Source: Burkholderiales bacterium (GTDB lineage Bacteria; Pseudomonadota; Gammaproteobacteria; Burkholderiales; Thiobacillaceae). From it: a stretch of 48,022 nucleotides of DNA. Position numbers and translations under genes: made by a program. Within the stretch, counting starts at the first letter, position 1; each line of letters starts with the position of its first letter. The stretch is taken from contig SXTL01000024.1 in the NCBI GenBank assembly GCA_005790965.1, positions 1 through 48,022 of the forward strand, read 5' to 3'. Below are positions 6,973 to 16,244 of the stretch, piece by piece. The notes beneath the pieces are model-generated. The model had not been told where the DNA came from, did not search any database, and was given only the letters and a program-made list of their open reading frames with translations.

Positions 6973-8769
6973 ATGAATCGCATCCGCAACTTTTCCATCA
7001 TTGCCCACATTGACCATGGCAAGTCGACGCTCGCCGATCGCTTGATTGAATATTGTGGGGGTCTGGAGCGGCGCGAGATGGATGCCCAAGTCCTCGATTC
7101 CATGGACCTGGAAAAAGAGCGCGGCATCACCATCAAGGCACAGACGGCGGCACTCGCCTACAAGGCGCGGGATGGAAAAACCTATGACTTGCACCTGATT
7201 GATACCCCGGGTCATGTCGATTTTTCCTATGAAGTGTCCCGTTCCTTGTCCGCCTGCGAAGGGGCTCTGCTGGTCGTGGATGCCTCGCAGGGCGTCGAGG
7301 CTCAGACGGTGGCGAACTGCTATACCGCCACGGAGTTAGGCGTTGAGGTTTTTCCGGTGCTGAACAAGATCGATTTGCCGGCGGCCGACCCGGATCGGGT
7401 CGCGGCAGAGATCGAGGACATTGTCGGTATTGATGCCAGCGATGCGGTGCGTTGCTCGGCCAAGACGGGTCTCGGGATCGAGGAGGTGCTTGAACTGGTC
7501 GTGGCGCGGGTGCCGTCGCCCAAGGGTAATCCGGATGCGCCCCTCAAGGCCCTGATTATTGATTCCTGGTTCGACAATTATGTCGGCGTCGTCATGCTGG
7601 TGCGTGTAGTGGATGGCGTGCTGAAACCGAAGCAAAAGATTCGCTTGATGGCCTCCTCCGCCGAGTTTCTGTGCGAACAGGTGGGTGTGTTCACGCCCAA
7701 GTCGGTGCAGCGCGAGCAACTGTCTGCGGGCGAGGTGGGTTTTATCATCGCCGGTATCAAGGAGTTGCGCGCCGCCAAGGTGGGAGATACCGTCACCTTG
7801 GTGAGTGAGCCGGCCGCCGAGCCCCTGCCTGGCTTCAAGGAGGCCCAGCCGCAGGTTTTTGCGGGGCTTTATCCGGTTGATTCGCACGAATATGACAGCT
7901 TGCGCGATGCCCTGACCAAGTTGCAGCTCAACGATGCGGCCCTGCATTTTGAGCCGGAGACCTCGCAGGCGCTGGGCTTTGGCTTTCGCTGCGGTTTTCT
8001 CGGGCTGCTGCACATGGATCTCGTGCAGGAGCGTCTGGAACGGGAGTACAACCAGAACCTGATCACAACGGCTCCATCGGTCGAGTACGAGGTGGTGATG
8101 AAGGATGGCACCTTGGTTGAGGTGGAAAACCCTGCCCGTCTGCCAGACCCGTCCAAGATCGAGGCAGTGCGGGAACCAATCATTACCGCGACTATCCTGG
8201 TCCCGGAGGAATATCTGGGCAATGTGATGACCTTGTGCAACCAGAAACGCGGTAGCCAGGTGGACATGCGCTACATGGGCCGTCAGGTGATGCTGAAATA
8301 TGACCTCCCGCTCAACGAGGTGGTCATGGATTTTTTTGATCGGCTCAAGTCAACCTCGCGCGGTTACGCCTCGCTGGACTACGAATTCAAGGAATTCCGG
8401 GCCGACGATTTGGTCAAGCTGGATGTCCTCGTCAACAGCGAAAAGGTAGATGCCCTGTCGCTGATCGTGCATCGCTCGACCGCGCAATACCGGGGCCGCG
8501 AACTGGTCGCCAAGATGCGTCAGTTGATTCCGCGCCAGATGTTTGACATCGCTGTGCAGGCGGCCATCGGCGCACACATTATCGCCCGCGAGACCGTCAA
8601 GGCGTTGCGCAAGAATGTGCTGGCCAAGTGTTACGGTGGCGATATTACCCGCAAGAAAAAGCTACTTGAGAAGCAGAAGGAAGGTAAAAAACGCATGAAA
8701 CAGGTCGGTAATGTCGAGATCCCGCAGGAGGCCTTCCTGGCCATCTTGCAGATCGGAGACGGGAAATGA
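6973..8769 (+). CDS. lepA: Elongation factor 4 (LepA)
   Basis: Ribosome-dependent translational GTPase linked to ribosome biogenesis and to recovery of stalled ribosomes. The 598 residues are normal for the family. The G motifs are AHIDHGKSTL (G1), DTPGHVDF (G3) and NKIDLP (G4). The EF-G-like domains follow and the LepA-specific C-terminal domain ends with KKKLLEKQKEGKKRMKQVG. It overlaps lepB by ATGA and opens a six-gene plus-strand run of translation, secretion and RNA genes. Confidence 0.98.
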   Translation: MNRIRNFSIIAHIDHGKSTLADRLIEYCGGLERREMDAQVLDSMDLEKERGITIKAQTAALAYKARDGKTYDLHLIDTPGHVDFSYEVSRSLSACEGALLVVDASQGVEAQTVANCYTATELGVEVFPVLNKIDLPAADPDRVAAEIEDIVGIDASDAVRCSAKTGLGIEEVLELVVARVPSPKGNPDAPLKALIIDSWFDNYVGVVMLVRVVDGVLKPKQKIRLMASSAEFLCEQVGVFTPKSVQREQLSAGEVGFIIAGIKELRAAKVGDTVTLVSEPAAEPLPGFKEAQPQVFAGLYPVDSHEYDSLRDALTKLQLNDAALHFEPETSQALGFGFRCGFLGLLHMDLVQERLEREYNQNLITTAPSVEYEVVMKDGTLVEVENPARLPDPSKIEAVREPIITATILVPEEYLGNVMTLCNQKRGSQVDMRYMGRQVMLKYDLPLNEVVMDFFDRLKSTSRGYASLDYEFKEFRADDLVKLDVLVNSEKVDALSLIVHRSTAQYRGRELVAKMRQLIPRQMFDIAVQAAIGAHIIARETVKALRKNVLAKCYGGDITRKKKLLEKQKEGKKRMKQVGNVEIPQEAFLAILQIGDGK

Positions 8770-9623
8770 ATTTCGCCCTCATCCTGTTTACGGCGACGCT
8801 GGTGACGGGTGGAGTCTGGTTGGTCGATCACCTGCTTCAGCGTTACCGTCCGGCTGCGCGGCGGGCCGAGGGCGCCAAGCTGCCCCTGTTGGTCGAATAT
8901 GCGCGCAGTTTCTTCCCGGTCATTCTGGCGGTCTTCTTGCTGCGATCTTTCTTGGTCGAGCCGTTCAAGATCCCGTCCGGCTCGATGATCCCGACCCTGC
9001 AGATCGGGGACTTTATCCTGGTCAACAAGTATGAGTATGGCATTCGCCTGCCGGTGATTAACCAGAAGGTCCTTTCGCTGGGCGAACCGCAGCGGGGCGA
9101 TGTCATGGTCTTCCGCTTTCCGCAGGATGAGCGGCTCGACTACATCAAGCGGGTGGTCGGCGTGCCGGGCGATACGATCGAGTATCGCGCCGACAAGCGC
9201 CTGATCATCAATGGCCGCCCCGTCGCCTGGACGCCGACAAGTGAATATGCCTATGAGGCGGGCGGGTTAAACTGGGTGCGTGGCCAGCAGTATCGTGAGG
9301 CCCTTGATGCCGGGACGCATACCAGTCTGGTCGTGCCGAGCATGCCGCCGGTGATCGAACATCAGGTCCAGGGTGATTTTGCTTTCCGCGACAATTGCCG
9401 TTATGAAAATGCTGGTTTTCGTTGCACCGTACCGGTGGGGCACTATTTCATGATGGGTGATAACCGTGATGCCAGCAACGATTCGCGTTATTGGGGTTTT
9501 GTCCCCGACCGGAATATCGTGGGGCGGGCTTTCTTTATCTGGTGGAACTTTGACGATTTCGCTACGGCCCTTAAAAATCTTGGGGCCCCCAAGCGGATTG
9601 GCCGGTTGATTGCGGATGTCTGA
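8766..9623 (+). CDS. lepB: Signal peptidase I
   Basis: Inner-membrane serine protease that removes signal peptides from exported proteins. The 285 residues include two N-terminal membrane segments (about 2-22 and 47-62). The nucleophile S73 is in IPSGSMIPTL and the general base K128 in DYIKRVVGVPGD. The late GDNRDASNDSRYWGFVP box is also present. The ATG overlaps the lepA stop by four bases, implying coupled translation. The frequent DUF4845 gene between lepB and rnc is absent here. Confidence 0.97.
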   Translation: MNFALILFTATLVTGGVWLVDHLLQRYRPAARRAEGAKLPLLVEYARSFFPVILAVFLLRSFLVEPFKIPSGSMIPTLQIGDFILVNKYEYGIRLPVINQKVLSLGEPQRGDVMVFRFPQDERLDYIKRVVGVPGDTIEYRADKRLIINGRPVAWTPTSEYAYEAGGLNWVRGQQYREALDAGTHTSLVVPSMPPVIEHQVQGDFAFRDNCRYENAGFRCTVPVGHYFMMGDNRDASNDSRYWGFVPDRNIVGRAFFIWWNFDDFATALKNLGAPKRIGRLIADV

Positions 9624-10296
9624 TCTTTTATTACGACTTCAGGAACGGCTGGGCTATCACTTTCAGGTCCCGCAGATTCTGATCGATGCCTTGACCCACC
9701 GCAGTTTTGCGGCCAGCAACAACGAACGGCTTGAGTTTCTCGGCGACGGAGTCCTTAATCTCTGTATCGGCCTCCTGCTTTACGAGCGTTTTCCGCAGAT
9801 CAAAGAAGGTCGCCTGTCGCGTCTGCGCGCCAATCTGGTCAGCCAGCAGCCCTTGTACGAGATTGCAACGGATCTGCGTTTGGGCGAGTTGCTGCGCTTG
9901 GGTGAGGGCGAGGTGCGCAGTGGCGGAACAGGGCGCCCCTCCATTTTGGCTGATGCGCTAGAGTCCGTGTTCGGCGCTGTCTTGCTGGACGGGGGATTTG
10001 AAGCGGTACGCGGAGTAATTTCTCGTTTGTTCTCGACCCGGTTGGCCGGCATTGATCCGGAGCAACAGGGCAAAGACGCCAAGACCCGTCTGCAGGAGTG
10101 GCTGCAGGGGCGGCGTCTCAATCTGCCCGTGTACACCTTGCGTGATACCCAAGGTCAAGCGCATGCGCAGACCTTTGTGGTCGAGTGTTGCGTTGCTGCG
10201 CTAAGCGTGCGAACGGAAGGTCAGGGCGCCAGCCGTAAGGCGGCAGAACAGGCCGCCGCTGAGGCGGCGTGTGCGTTGCTGGAATCGCCGACATGA
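9616..10296 (+). CDS. rnc: Ribonuclease III
   Basis: Double-strand-specific endoribonuclease that processes rRNA precursors and some mRNAs. From the ATG at 9616, which overlaps lepB by eight bases, it is 226 residues. The signature NERLEFLGDGVL carries E40 and D44, and D113 and E116 in LADALESVFGA complete the metal site. A double-stranded RNA-binding domain fills the last 70 residues, ending GASRKAAEQAAAEAA. An in-frame TTG two codons earlier is possible but less likely. Confidence 0.97.
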   Translation: MSDLLLRLQERLGYHFQVPQILIDALTHRSFAASNNERLEFLGDGVLNLCIGLLLYERFPQIKEGRLSRLRANLVSQQPLYEIATDLRLGELLRLGEGEVRSGGTGRPSILADALESVFGAVLLDGGFEAVRGVISRLFSTRLAGIDPEQQGKDAKTRLQEWLQGRRLNLPVYTLRDTQGQAHAQTFVVECCVAALSVRTEGQGASRKAAEQAAAEAACALLESPT

Positions 10297-11198
10297 AGCT
10301 TGCCAGTGCAGAGACGCCTATGAAGACAGGACTGATCGCCATCGTCGGGCGTCCGAATGTGGGCAAGTCCACCTTAGTCAATACCTTGGTCGGGGTCAAG
10401 ATCAGTATTACTGCCGATAAACCACAGACCACGCGCCACCGCATCCTTGGGGTGCGTACCGAGACCGATGCCCAATTCGTGTTTGTGGATACGCCGGGTT
10501 ACCAAACCCGGCACAAAAGCCAGCTCAACACTGCCATGAATCGCACCGTCCAGCAGGCCCTAGCCGAGGTCGATGTGATCCTTTTGGTGCTGGAGGCGGG
10601 CCGCTTTAGCCCGGCCGATGCTCAGGTGTTGCAGTTGCTGCCGAAGTCGCATCCGGTTATCGCAGTCATCAACAAGGTCGACCAGTTGGCCGACAAGACC
10701 CGGCTGCTGCCAGAACTGCAAACTTTAGCCGGGCGTTTCCCGTTTGCCGAGTTGGTGCCGCTGTCGGCGCGAACGGCCAGCGATGCAGAACGCCTCTTGG
10801 CCATCATCAAACCCTATTTGCCGGAAGGTGAGGCGATGTTTGAGGAGGACGCTATTACGGATCGAAGTGAGCGCTTTCTTGCCTCCGAGATCGTACGAGA
10901 AAAGGTTTTTCGCTTGACCGGCGAAGAGATCCCCTACGGTACGGCGGTGGAGATTGAGCAGTTCACGCAGGAACCCTCTGGGATGCGGCGCATCGGGGTG
11001 GTGATCCTGGTCGATCGCGAGGTGCACAAACCGATTATCCTGGGCGCGGGCGGTGAGCGGATGAAGCGTATCGCCAGCGAGTCGCGCCAGGACATGGAAC
11101 GACTGTTTGAGGCCAAGGTTCATTTGACCTGCTGGATCAAGGTGAAGACCGGCTGGATGGATAGTGCGGCCATGCTCAAGCGTTTGGGACACGAATAG
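10293..11198 (+). CDS. era: GTPase Era
   Basis: Essential GTPase that binds the 3' end of 16S rRNA during 30S assembly. The ATG at 10293 overlaps the rnc stop (ATGA) and gives 301 residues. G motifs are GRPNVGKSTL, DTPGYQ and NKVDQL. The C-terminal KH domain contains the ILGAGGERMKRI RNA-binding loop. A second in-frame ATG (MKTGLIAI, ten codons later) sits closer to the usual family start and could also be used. Confidence 0.97.
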   Translation: MKLASAETPMKTGLIAIVGRPNVGKSTLVNTLVGVKISITADKPQTTRHRILGVRTETDAQFVFVDTPGYQTRHKSQLNTAMNRTVQQALAEVDVILLVLEAGRFSPADAQVLQLLPKSHPVIAVINKVDQLADKTRLLPELQTLAGRFPFAELVPLSARTASDAERLLAIIKPYLPEGEAMFEEDAITDRSERFLASEIVREKVFRLTGEEIPYGTAVEIEQFTQEPSGMRRIGVVILVDREVHKPIILGAGGERMKRIASESRQDMERLFEAKVHLTCWIKVKTGWMDSAAMLKRLGHE

Positions 11199-11204
11199 CC
11201 ACTC

Positions 11205-11915
11205 ATGGCTGACCGAGTTGATCAGGCCGAGAGCTGGATCCTGCACACGCGGCCTTATCGCGAGACCAGCTTGTTGGTCGATGCGTTTAGCCGGGAACAT
11301 GGACGCTTGAGCCTGGTGGCGCGGGGTGGCCGTCGCCCACTTTCCTCGTTACGGGCTCGCCTGTTGGCCTTTCAACCCCTCGCGCTGTCTTGGTTTGGCA
11401 AGGGCGCTGTGCGCACCTTGCACGCCGCTGAGTGGCAGGGTGGGTTGCGTGATCTGGCTGGCGGAACCTTGATCTGCGGTTTTTATCTCAACGAACTGCT
11501 GCTGCGCTTATTACCGGCGGAAGATGCCCACGCGACCCTATTCGACGCCTATGGTGCAACCTTGCACGCCTTGGCGGCGGGCGAGCCTGCCGAGCGTTGT
11601 TTGCGCCGCTTCGAACTGGTCTTGCTTGAAGAGATGGGCTATGCCGAGCCCTTACATCAGACGGCCGCTGGTGTCCCCATCGAGGCCGAGCGGCGTTATT
11701 TTTGGCGGCCTGAGACTGGGCTAGTGGAGAGCGCCGGGGAAGCTGACGGTGGGCCGTATACTGGCGCGATGTTGCAGGCCTTGGCGGCAGGAGACTGGTC
11801 GCAGCCAGAAGTGTTGCAGGGGAGTAAATTCCTGATGCGGGCGCTGATTGGCCATCATCTCGGGGCCGGCCAACTGCATACTCGGCAACTCCTTATCGAT
11901 CTCAACACCCTCTAA
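11205..11915 (+). CDS. recO: DNA repair protein RecO
   Basis: Recombination mediator of the RecFOR pathway that loads RecA on SSB-coated single strands. The 236 residues show the N-terminal OB-fold start AESWILHTRPYRETSLLVDAF and the central helical part FYLNELLLRLLPAEDAH. The four-cysteine zinc site of many RecO proteins is not evident, as in other proteobacterial members. It starts six bases after era in the conserved rnc-era-recO-pdxJ order. Confidence 0.95.
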   Translation: MADRVDQAESWILHTRPYRETSLLVDAFSREHGRLSLVARGGRRPLSSLRARLLAFQPLALSWFGKGAVRTLHAAEWQGGLRDLAGGTLICGFYLNELLLRLLPAEDAHATLFDAYGATLHALAAGEPAERCLRRFELVLLEEMGYAEPLHQTAAGVPIEAERRYFWRPETGLVESAGEADGGPYTGAMLQALAAGDWSQPEVLQGSKFLMRALIGHHLGAGQLHTRQLLIDLNTL

Positions 11916-11934
11916 CCCCTCAGCTCTGATAGCG

Positions 11935-12669
11935 ATGCCTTCATCTCTCTCCAGCCGAAAACTCGGCGTCAACATCGACCATGTGGCCACTCTGCGTCAG
12001 GCTCGTGGCACCCATTACCCAAACCCCATCGAGGCGGCCCTGCAGGCCGAAGCGGCGGGGGCCGACCTGATTACCCTGCATTTGCGTGAAGATCGACGCC
12101 ATATTCAAGATGCTGATGTGTTCACCCTGCGCCCTTTGTTAAAGACGCGTATGAATCTGGAGATGGCGGTCACTGAAGAAATGATTGGTATTGCCTTGCA
12201 GGTCCGGCCTCAGGATGTCTGTCTGGTCCCGGAACGCCGTCAGGAACTTACTACGGAAGGTGGACTGGATGTGGCCGGGCAGATGGAGCGTATGCGAGAT
12301 GCGTGTCAGCGGCTAGGCGCAGCGGGCATCCGGGTTTCGTTGTTCATTGATGCCGAGGCGCGGCAACTGGAGGCCGCACGCATGGTTGGGGCACCGGTTG
12401 TGGAGATTCACACTGGGCGTTTTGCCGAGGCCGAAGAAGCGTTGCTCGCCGAGGAGCTGAAGCGGATTCAGCAGGCGGTGGCAAGGGGTCTCGACCTGGG
12501 GTTGCAGGTCAATGCGGGGCATGGCTTGCATTACCAAAATGTTCAGGCCATCGCGGCCATTCCCGGGGTCGAGGAACTTAACATCGGCCACGCCATCGTG
12601 GCGCAGGCCCTCTTCACGGGCTGGATGCCCGCCGTCAGCGAGATGAAGCGCTTGATTTTGGCAGCCTAG
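11935..12669 (+). CDS. pdxJ: Pyridoxine 5'-phosphate synthase PdxJ
   Basis: Condenses 1-deoxyxylulose 5-phosphate with 3-amino-2-oxopropyl phosphate to make pyridoxine 5'-phosphate. From ATG 11935 the protein is 244 residues; the frame is open further upstream into recO but without family similarity. The TIM-barrel signature KLGVNIDHVATLRQARGT, the LITLHLREDRRHI segment and the final phosphate site ELNIGHAIVAQAL are clear. The 1-deoxyxylulose phosphate it uses is supplied by dxs, also in this window. The acpS gene that often follows pdxJ is absent. Confidence 0.96.
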   Translation: MPSSLSSRKLGVNIDHVATLRQARGTHYPNPIEAALQAEAAGADLITLHLREDRRHIQDADVFTLRPLLKTRMNLEMAVTEEMIGIALQVRPQDVCLVPERRQELTTEGGLDVAGQMERMRDACQRLGAAGIRVSLFIDAEARQLEAARMVGAPVVEIHTGRFAEAEEALLAEELKRIQQAVARGLDLGLQVNAGHGLHYQNVQAIAAIPGVEELNIGHAIVAQALFTGWMPAVSEMKRLILAA

Positions 12670-12675
12670 GCTCGA

Positions 12676-14640
12676 CTAGACCGGGCGGGAAAGGCGTTCG
12701 GTGATGGCCGCCAGATCCTCAGGCAGGCCACGCAAAACGAGCATGTCACCGGCCTGCAGGCGCGTATCCGGTGATGGGTCTGCGGCCCGAATGCCGTGGC
12801 GGCGCACCGCAACCACGGTGGCGGCGGCATCGACAAGGTCGAGTTCGCTGAGCTTGCGACCAACCGCCATCCGGTGTTTTTCGATTAACAGGGTGGTCAG
12901 CCGTTCTTGGGCATGCCCCGATTCTTCGTCATCGCTGGCGCCTTGAAAGAATCCACGCAGGGTGCTGTAGCGCCGTTCGCGCATCTGGCGGATGTGTTTG
13001 AGGACGCGTCCGAGTGGGGTGCCCGCCATCAATAGGGTCTGTGACCCGAGCATCAGGGCGCCCTCCATAACCTCGGAAACTACCTCGGTGGCGCCGGCCT
13101 GCTTGACCTTCTCGAGGTCTGTGTCATCCAAAGTGCGGACCAGGACGGGTAGGCCGGGGTGGAGATGACGAACCGCACCGAGGACCGAGAGCGCCGTCGG
13201 GGTATGGGCAAAGCTGATGACTAGGGCCTTGGCGCGGCGGATGCCCGCCGCCATCAGGACTTCCTGACGACTGCAGTTGCCGAACACGACATTGTCGCCC
13301 GCGGCGGCAGCGGCCTTGACGCGTTTGGGGTCGTGATCTAGGGCGATGAAAGGGATGCCCTCGGCCTCCAGGATACGGGCCACACTTTGGCCGGTGCGGC
13401 CGTAGCCGCAGAGGATGACATGTTCCTCAATGCCGAAGCTCTTGCGGGAGATTTCGTGGATGCCGCGCGCGCGTTCTAGCCAAGCGCCCCCACAAATCCT
13501 AAGCACGATGTGGCTACTGTGTTGGAGCAGGAGGGGAGCGATCAGCATCGAAAGCACCATGCCAGCGGCAATGGCTTGGCGTAATTGGGGTTCGAAGAGT
13601 TGACTGTCGCCCGCCAAAGTAAGCAGGACAAGGCCGAATTCGCCGGCCTGAGCGAGCCCAATACCGGTCAGCAAAGCGTCCGAGGTGTGTGGGGTGTACA
13701 GGCGTCCTAGCGGAAGGACGAGGGCAAATTTGACCAGCGTCGCGAGAAGTAGAACGACCAGCACGGCCGGTAGTTGCCCGCTTACCGTCGTCAGATCGAG
13801 GGATAGACCGATCGTGACGAAGAAAAGCCCCATCAGGACATCACGGAAGGGGCGGATATCGCTTTCCACCTGGAAGCGGTATTCCGTTTCCGAGATCAAC
13901 ATGCCGGCGACAAAGGCGCCCAGTGCCAGAGACAGGCCCGCCTGGGCCGTCAGATAGGCCAGACCCAAGGTGATGAACAGGACATTCAGCATGAATAGCT
14001 CGGAGGATTTGCGCTCGGCGACCAGATGAAACCAAGGGCGCAAGATGCGCTGTCCCAGAAGCAGGATAACGGCCAGAACCACGGTGGCTTTCAAGGCGGC
14101 AGCGCCCAGCGCCCAGCCTAGCCCGACGCCGCTAGCCAAGGCCGGGATAAAGATCATCAGGGGCACGACAGCGAGATCTTGGAACAGCAGGATGCCGATG
14201 ATCATCTGGCCGTGCGGGGTGTCGAGTTCGCCACGGTCGGCGAGGGTCTTGCTGACGATGGCCGTGGATGACATGGCCAGGATCCCGCCCAGAACGAGGC
14301 CTTCCGTCATGGAAAAGCCCAGTGACCAGCCGATGCCAGCGGCGACCAACAGGGTCAGGCCAACCTGCAAGCTACCTAGTCCGAAGACCAAGCCGCGCAT
14401 GGCTCGCAAACGGCTGAGGGAAAATTCTAGGCCGATCGAGAACATCAGGAAGACGATGCCAAACTCGGCCAGGGTGTGGGTCTCGGTATCGTTGTTGGCG
14501 AGGCTGAAACCCGATGGGCCCATTAGGGTCCCGACCGTAACATAGCCCAGCATGGCCGGCAGGCGCAGGCTGCGAAACAGCGCGGTGCTGAGTACCGCGG
14601 CGGCTAGAAGGATGAGGACAAGGCCCAGAGTGGTGTGCAT
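12676..14640 (-). CDS. KefB-like monovalent cation:proton antiporter (CPA2)
   Basis: Inner-membrane antiporter of the CPA2 family. The 654 residues comprise an N-terminal transporter domain with about 12 membrane helices (1-385), including LMFSIGLEFSL and the LLFQDLAVVPLM helix with its conserved Gln-Asp pair. An RCK/TrkA-N domain (from about 405, VILCGYGRTGQSVARIL) binds nucleotide, and a TrkA-C domain ends the protein (RLQAGDMLVLRG). The KefB/KefC-type layout suggests K+ efflux, but the ion is not provable from sequence and no KefG/KefF partner is adjacent. It converges on pdxJ and diverges from kdsD, as in many betaproteobacteria. Confidence 0.92.
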   Translation of the reverse strand: MHTTLGLVLILLAAAVLSTALFRSLRLPAMLGYVTVGTLMGPSGFSLANNDTETHTLAEFGIVFLMFSIGLEFSLSRLRAMRGLVFGLGSLQVGLTLLVAAGIGWSLGFSMTEGLVLGGILAMSSTAIVSKTLADRGELDTPHGQMIIGILLFQDLAVVPLMIFIPALASGVGLGWALGAAALKATVVLAVILLLGQRILRPWFHLVAERKSSELFMLNVLFITLGLAYLTAQAGLSLALGAFVAGMLISETEYRFQVESDIRPFRDVLMGLFFVTIGLSLDLTTVSGQLPAVLVVLLLATLVKFALVLPLGRLYTPHTSDALLTGIGLAQAGEFGLVLLTLAGDSQLFEPQLRQAIAAGMVLSMLIAPLLLQHSSHIVLRICGGAWLERARGIHEISRKSFGIEEHVILCGYGRTGQSVARILEAEGIPFIALDHDPKRVKAAAAAGDNVVFGNCSRQEVLMAAGIRRAKALVISFAHTPTALSVLGAVRHLHPGLPVLVRTLDDTDLEKVKQAGATEVVSEVMEGALMLGSQTLLMAGTPLGRVLKHIRQMRERRYSTLRGFFQGASDDEESGHAQERLTTLLIEKHRMAVGRKLSELDLVDAAATVVAVRRHGIRAADPSPDTRLQAGDMLVLRGLPEDLAAITERLSRPV

Positions 14641-14696
14641 CGTTTTTGTGTTCGTGTACCGGTTTGTCTGTGGTGGAAGAGAAAGGTCACGCTACA

Positions 14697-15707
14697 ATGA
14701 GCCTCATTATGACAGTTCCCTCCACTCCTCACATGTGTCCAGATAACGAGATTCTCGCCATGGGGCGCCGTACGCTTGAGATCGAGGCCGAGGCGCTGAC
14801 GGCGCTAGCCGAGCGTCTGGGGCCGGAGTTGGTGTTGGCCGTGCAGGCCCTCCTGGCCTGCCGGGGACGCGTGGTGGTCAGCGGCATGGGTAAGTCTGGC
14901 CATATCGGTGGCAAGATTGCAGCCAGTCTGGCCTCGACGGGCACGCCGGCCTTCTTCGTCCATCCGGGCGAGGCTAGCCATGGCGACCTCGGCATGATTC
15001 AGCACGATGATGTGGTGATTGCCTTGTCTAACTCGGGCGAGAGCGGGGAGTTGGTGACCATCCTGCCCCTGATCAAGCGGCGCGGCGCCTATCTGATTGC
15101 CATTACCGGCAACCCAGAATCGACGCTGGCCCGCGAGGCTAATCTGCATCTGGAGGCCGCTGTTGCCCAGGAGGCCTGTCCGCTCAATCTGGCACCGACG
15201 GCTAGCACGACGGCGGCCCTGGCCATTGGCGATGCCCTGACGGTGGCGACCTTGCACGCGCGCGGTTTTACAGCCGAGGATTTTGCGCGCACTCATCCAG
15301 GTGGCTCCTTAGGGCGACGCCTGTTGGTTCATGTGCGTGACCTGATGCACAGCGGCGAGGCTCTGCCAGTGGTGAGCGAGGCGGCCAGTCTTAAGGCGGC
15401 GTTGCTGGAAATGACCCAGAAGGGCTTAGGCATGACGGCCATTGTCGATGCGGCAGGGGGCTTGGTGGGGATCTTTACCGACGGCGACTTGCGGCGTTGC
15501 CTGGATCGCGATGTCGATGTGCGTGGAGCGTCCATTCGTGAAGTCATGAAGACCGAACCGCGGACGATCCACGCTGATGCCCTCGCGGTCGAGGCGGTCG
15601 AGCGCATGCAGGAGTGGCGAGTCAACGGGATGTTGGTGGTTGATGCCGACAACCGCTTGGTGGGGGCGCTGAATATGCATGACCTTCTGCGTGCGGGGGT
15701 GGTGTGA
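14697..15707 (+). CDS. kdsD: D-arabinose 5-phosphate isomerase KdsD
   Basis: Converts ribulose 5-phosphate to arabinose 5-phosphate, the first step to Kdo for lipopolysaccharide. An N-terminal SIS domain (VVVSGMGKSGHIGGKIAASL, then ALSNSGESGEL) is followed by two CBS domains, the second ending LVGALNMHDLLRAGVV. The start is uncertain: ATG 14697 (336 residues, AAAGG-like site 10 bases before) and ATG 14709 (332 residues) are both possible. A TACAAT hexamer overlaps the first ATG, which would favour the second if it is a -10 element. It overlaps kdsC by one base. Confidence 0.95.
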   Translation: MSLIMTVPSTPHMCPDNEILAMGRRTLEIEAEALTALAERLGPELVLAVQALLACRGRVVVSGMGKSGHIGGKIAASLASTGTPAFFVHPGEASHGDLGMIQHDDVVIALSNSGESGELVTILPLIKRRGAYLIAITGNPESTLAREANLHLEAAVAQEACPLNLAPTASTTAALAIGDALTVATLHARGFTAEDFARTHPGGSLGRRLLVHVRDLMHSGEALPVVSEAASLKAALLEMTQKGLGMTAIVDAAGGLVGIFTDGDLRRCLDRDVDVRGASIREVMKTEPRTIHADALAVEAVERMQEWRVNGMLVVDADNRLVGALNMHDLLRAGVV

Positions 15708-16243
15708 TGGCAGAAACACACGAGCAAGTCTTGGCGCGGGCCTCCCGTATTCGGGCAGTGATCTTCGATGTGGACGGGGTGCTGACCGATGGCAGCCTGT
15801 TCTTCGATAATGAAGGCCATGAATACAAGGCCTTCAACTCACGTGACGGTCATGGCATCAAGATGCTCAAGGCCAGCGGGGTCGAGCCGGCCATCATCAC
15901 GGGACGCACTTCGAATGTGGTCATGCATCGGGCCAAGAACCTGGGGATCGAGCGCATTTATCAAGGCGCTGAGGACAAACTGGAGGCTTACGAACAATTG
16001 TGTCGCGAGGCGGGCCTGAGTCACGACGAGGTGGCTTGTATCGGTGACGATCTGGTTGATCTGCCCATCCTGCGGCGCTGCGGGCTTGCGGTGACGGTGC
16101 CGGAGGCTCCGGACGAGGTCTTGGCGCGTGTGCATTTTGTGACCCCGCAGCCCGGGGGGCGCGGTGCGGCGCGGGCCCTGTGCGAACTCATTATGCGGGC
16201 GCAAGGGACCTGGGCCGCGCAACTGGCTCTGTACGATCGCTGA
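15707..16243 (+). CDS. kdsC: 3-deoxy-D-manno-octulosonate 8-phosphate phosphatase KdsC
   Basis: HAD-family phosphatase that releases Kdo from Kdo 8-phosphate. The 178 residues begin at ATG 15707 inside the kdsD stop (TGATG). Catalytic D21 and D23 are in IFDVDGVLTDG. GRTSNVVMHRAKNLGI and the C-terminal ACIGDDLVDLPIL metal-site motif complete the C0-type HAD pattern. It is followed after one base by lptC, so Kdo synthesis and lipopolysaccharide export are in one transcript. Confidence 0.96.
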   Translation: MAETHEQVLARASRIRAVIFDVDGVLTDGSLFFDNEGHEYKAFNSRDGHGIKMLKASGVEPAIITGRTSNVVMHRAKNLGIERIYQGAEDKLEAYEQLCREAGLSHDEVACIGDDLVDLPILRRCGLAVTVPEAPDEVLARVHFVTPQPGGRGAARALCELIMRAQGTWAAQLALYDR

Positions 16244-16244
16244 T

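Noticed and set aside
14693..14698. A TACAAT -10 element ahead of kdsD
   Set aside because: It overlaps the first possible ATG and has no -35 element at 16-18 bases, so a promoter is not supported; it is kept only as a doubt about the start codon.
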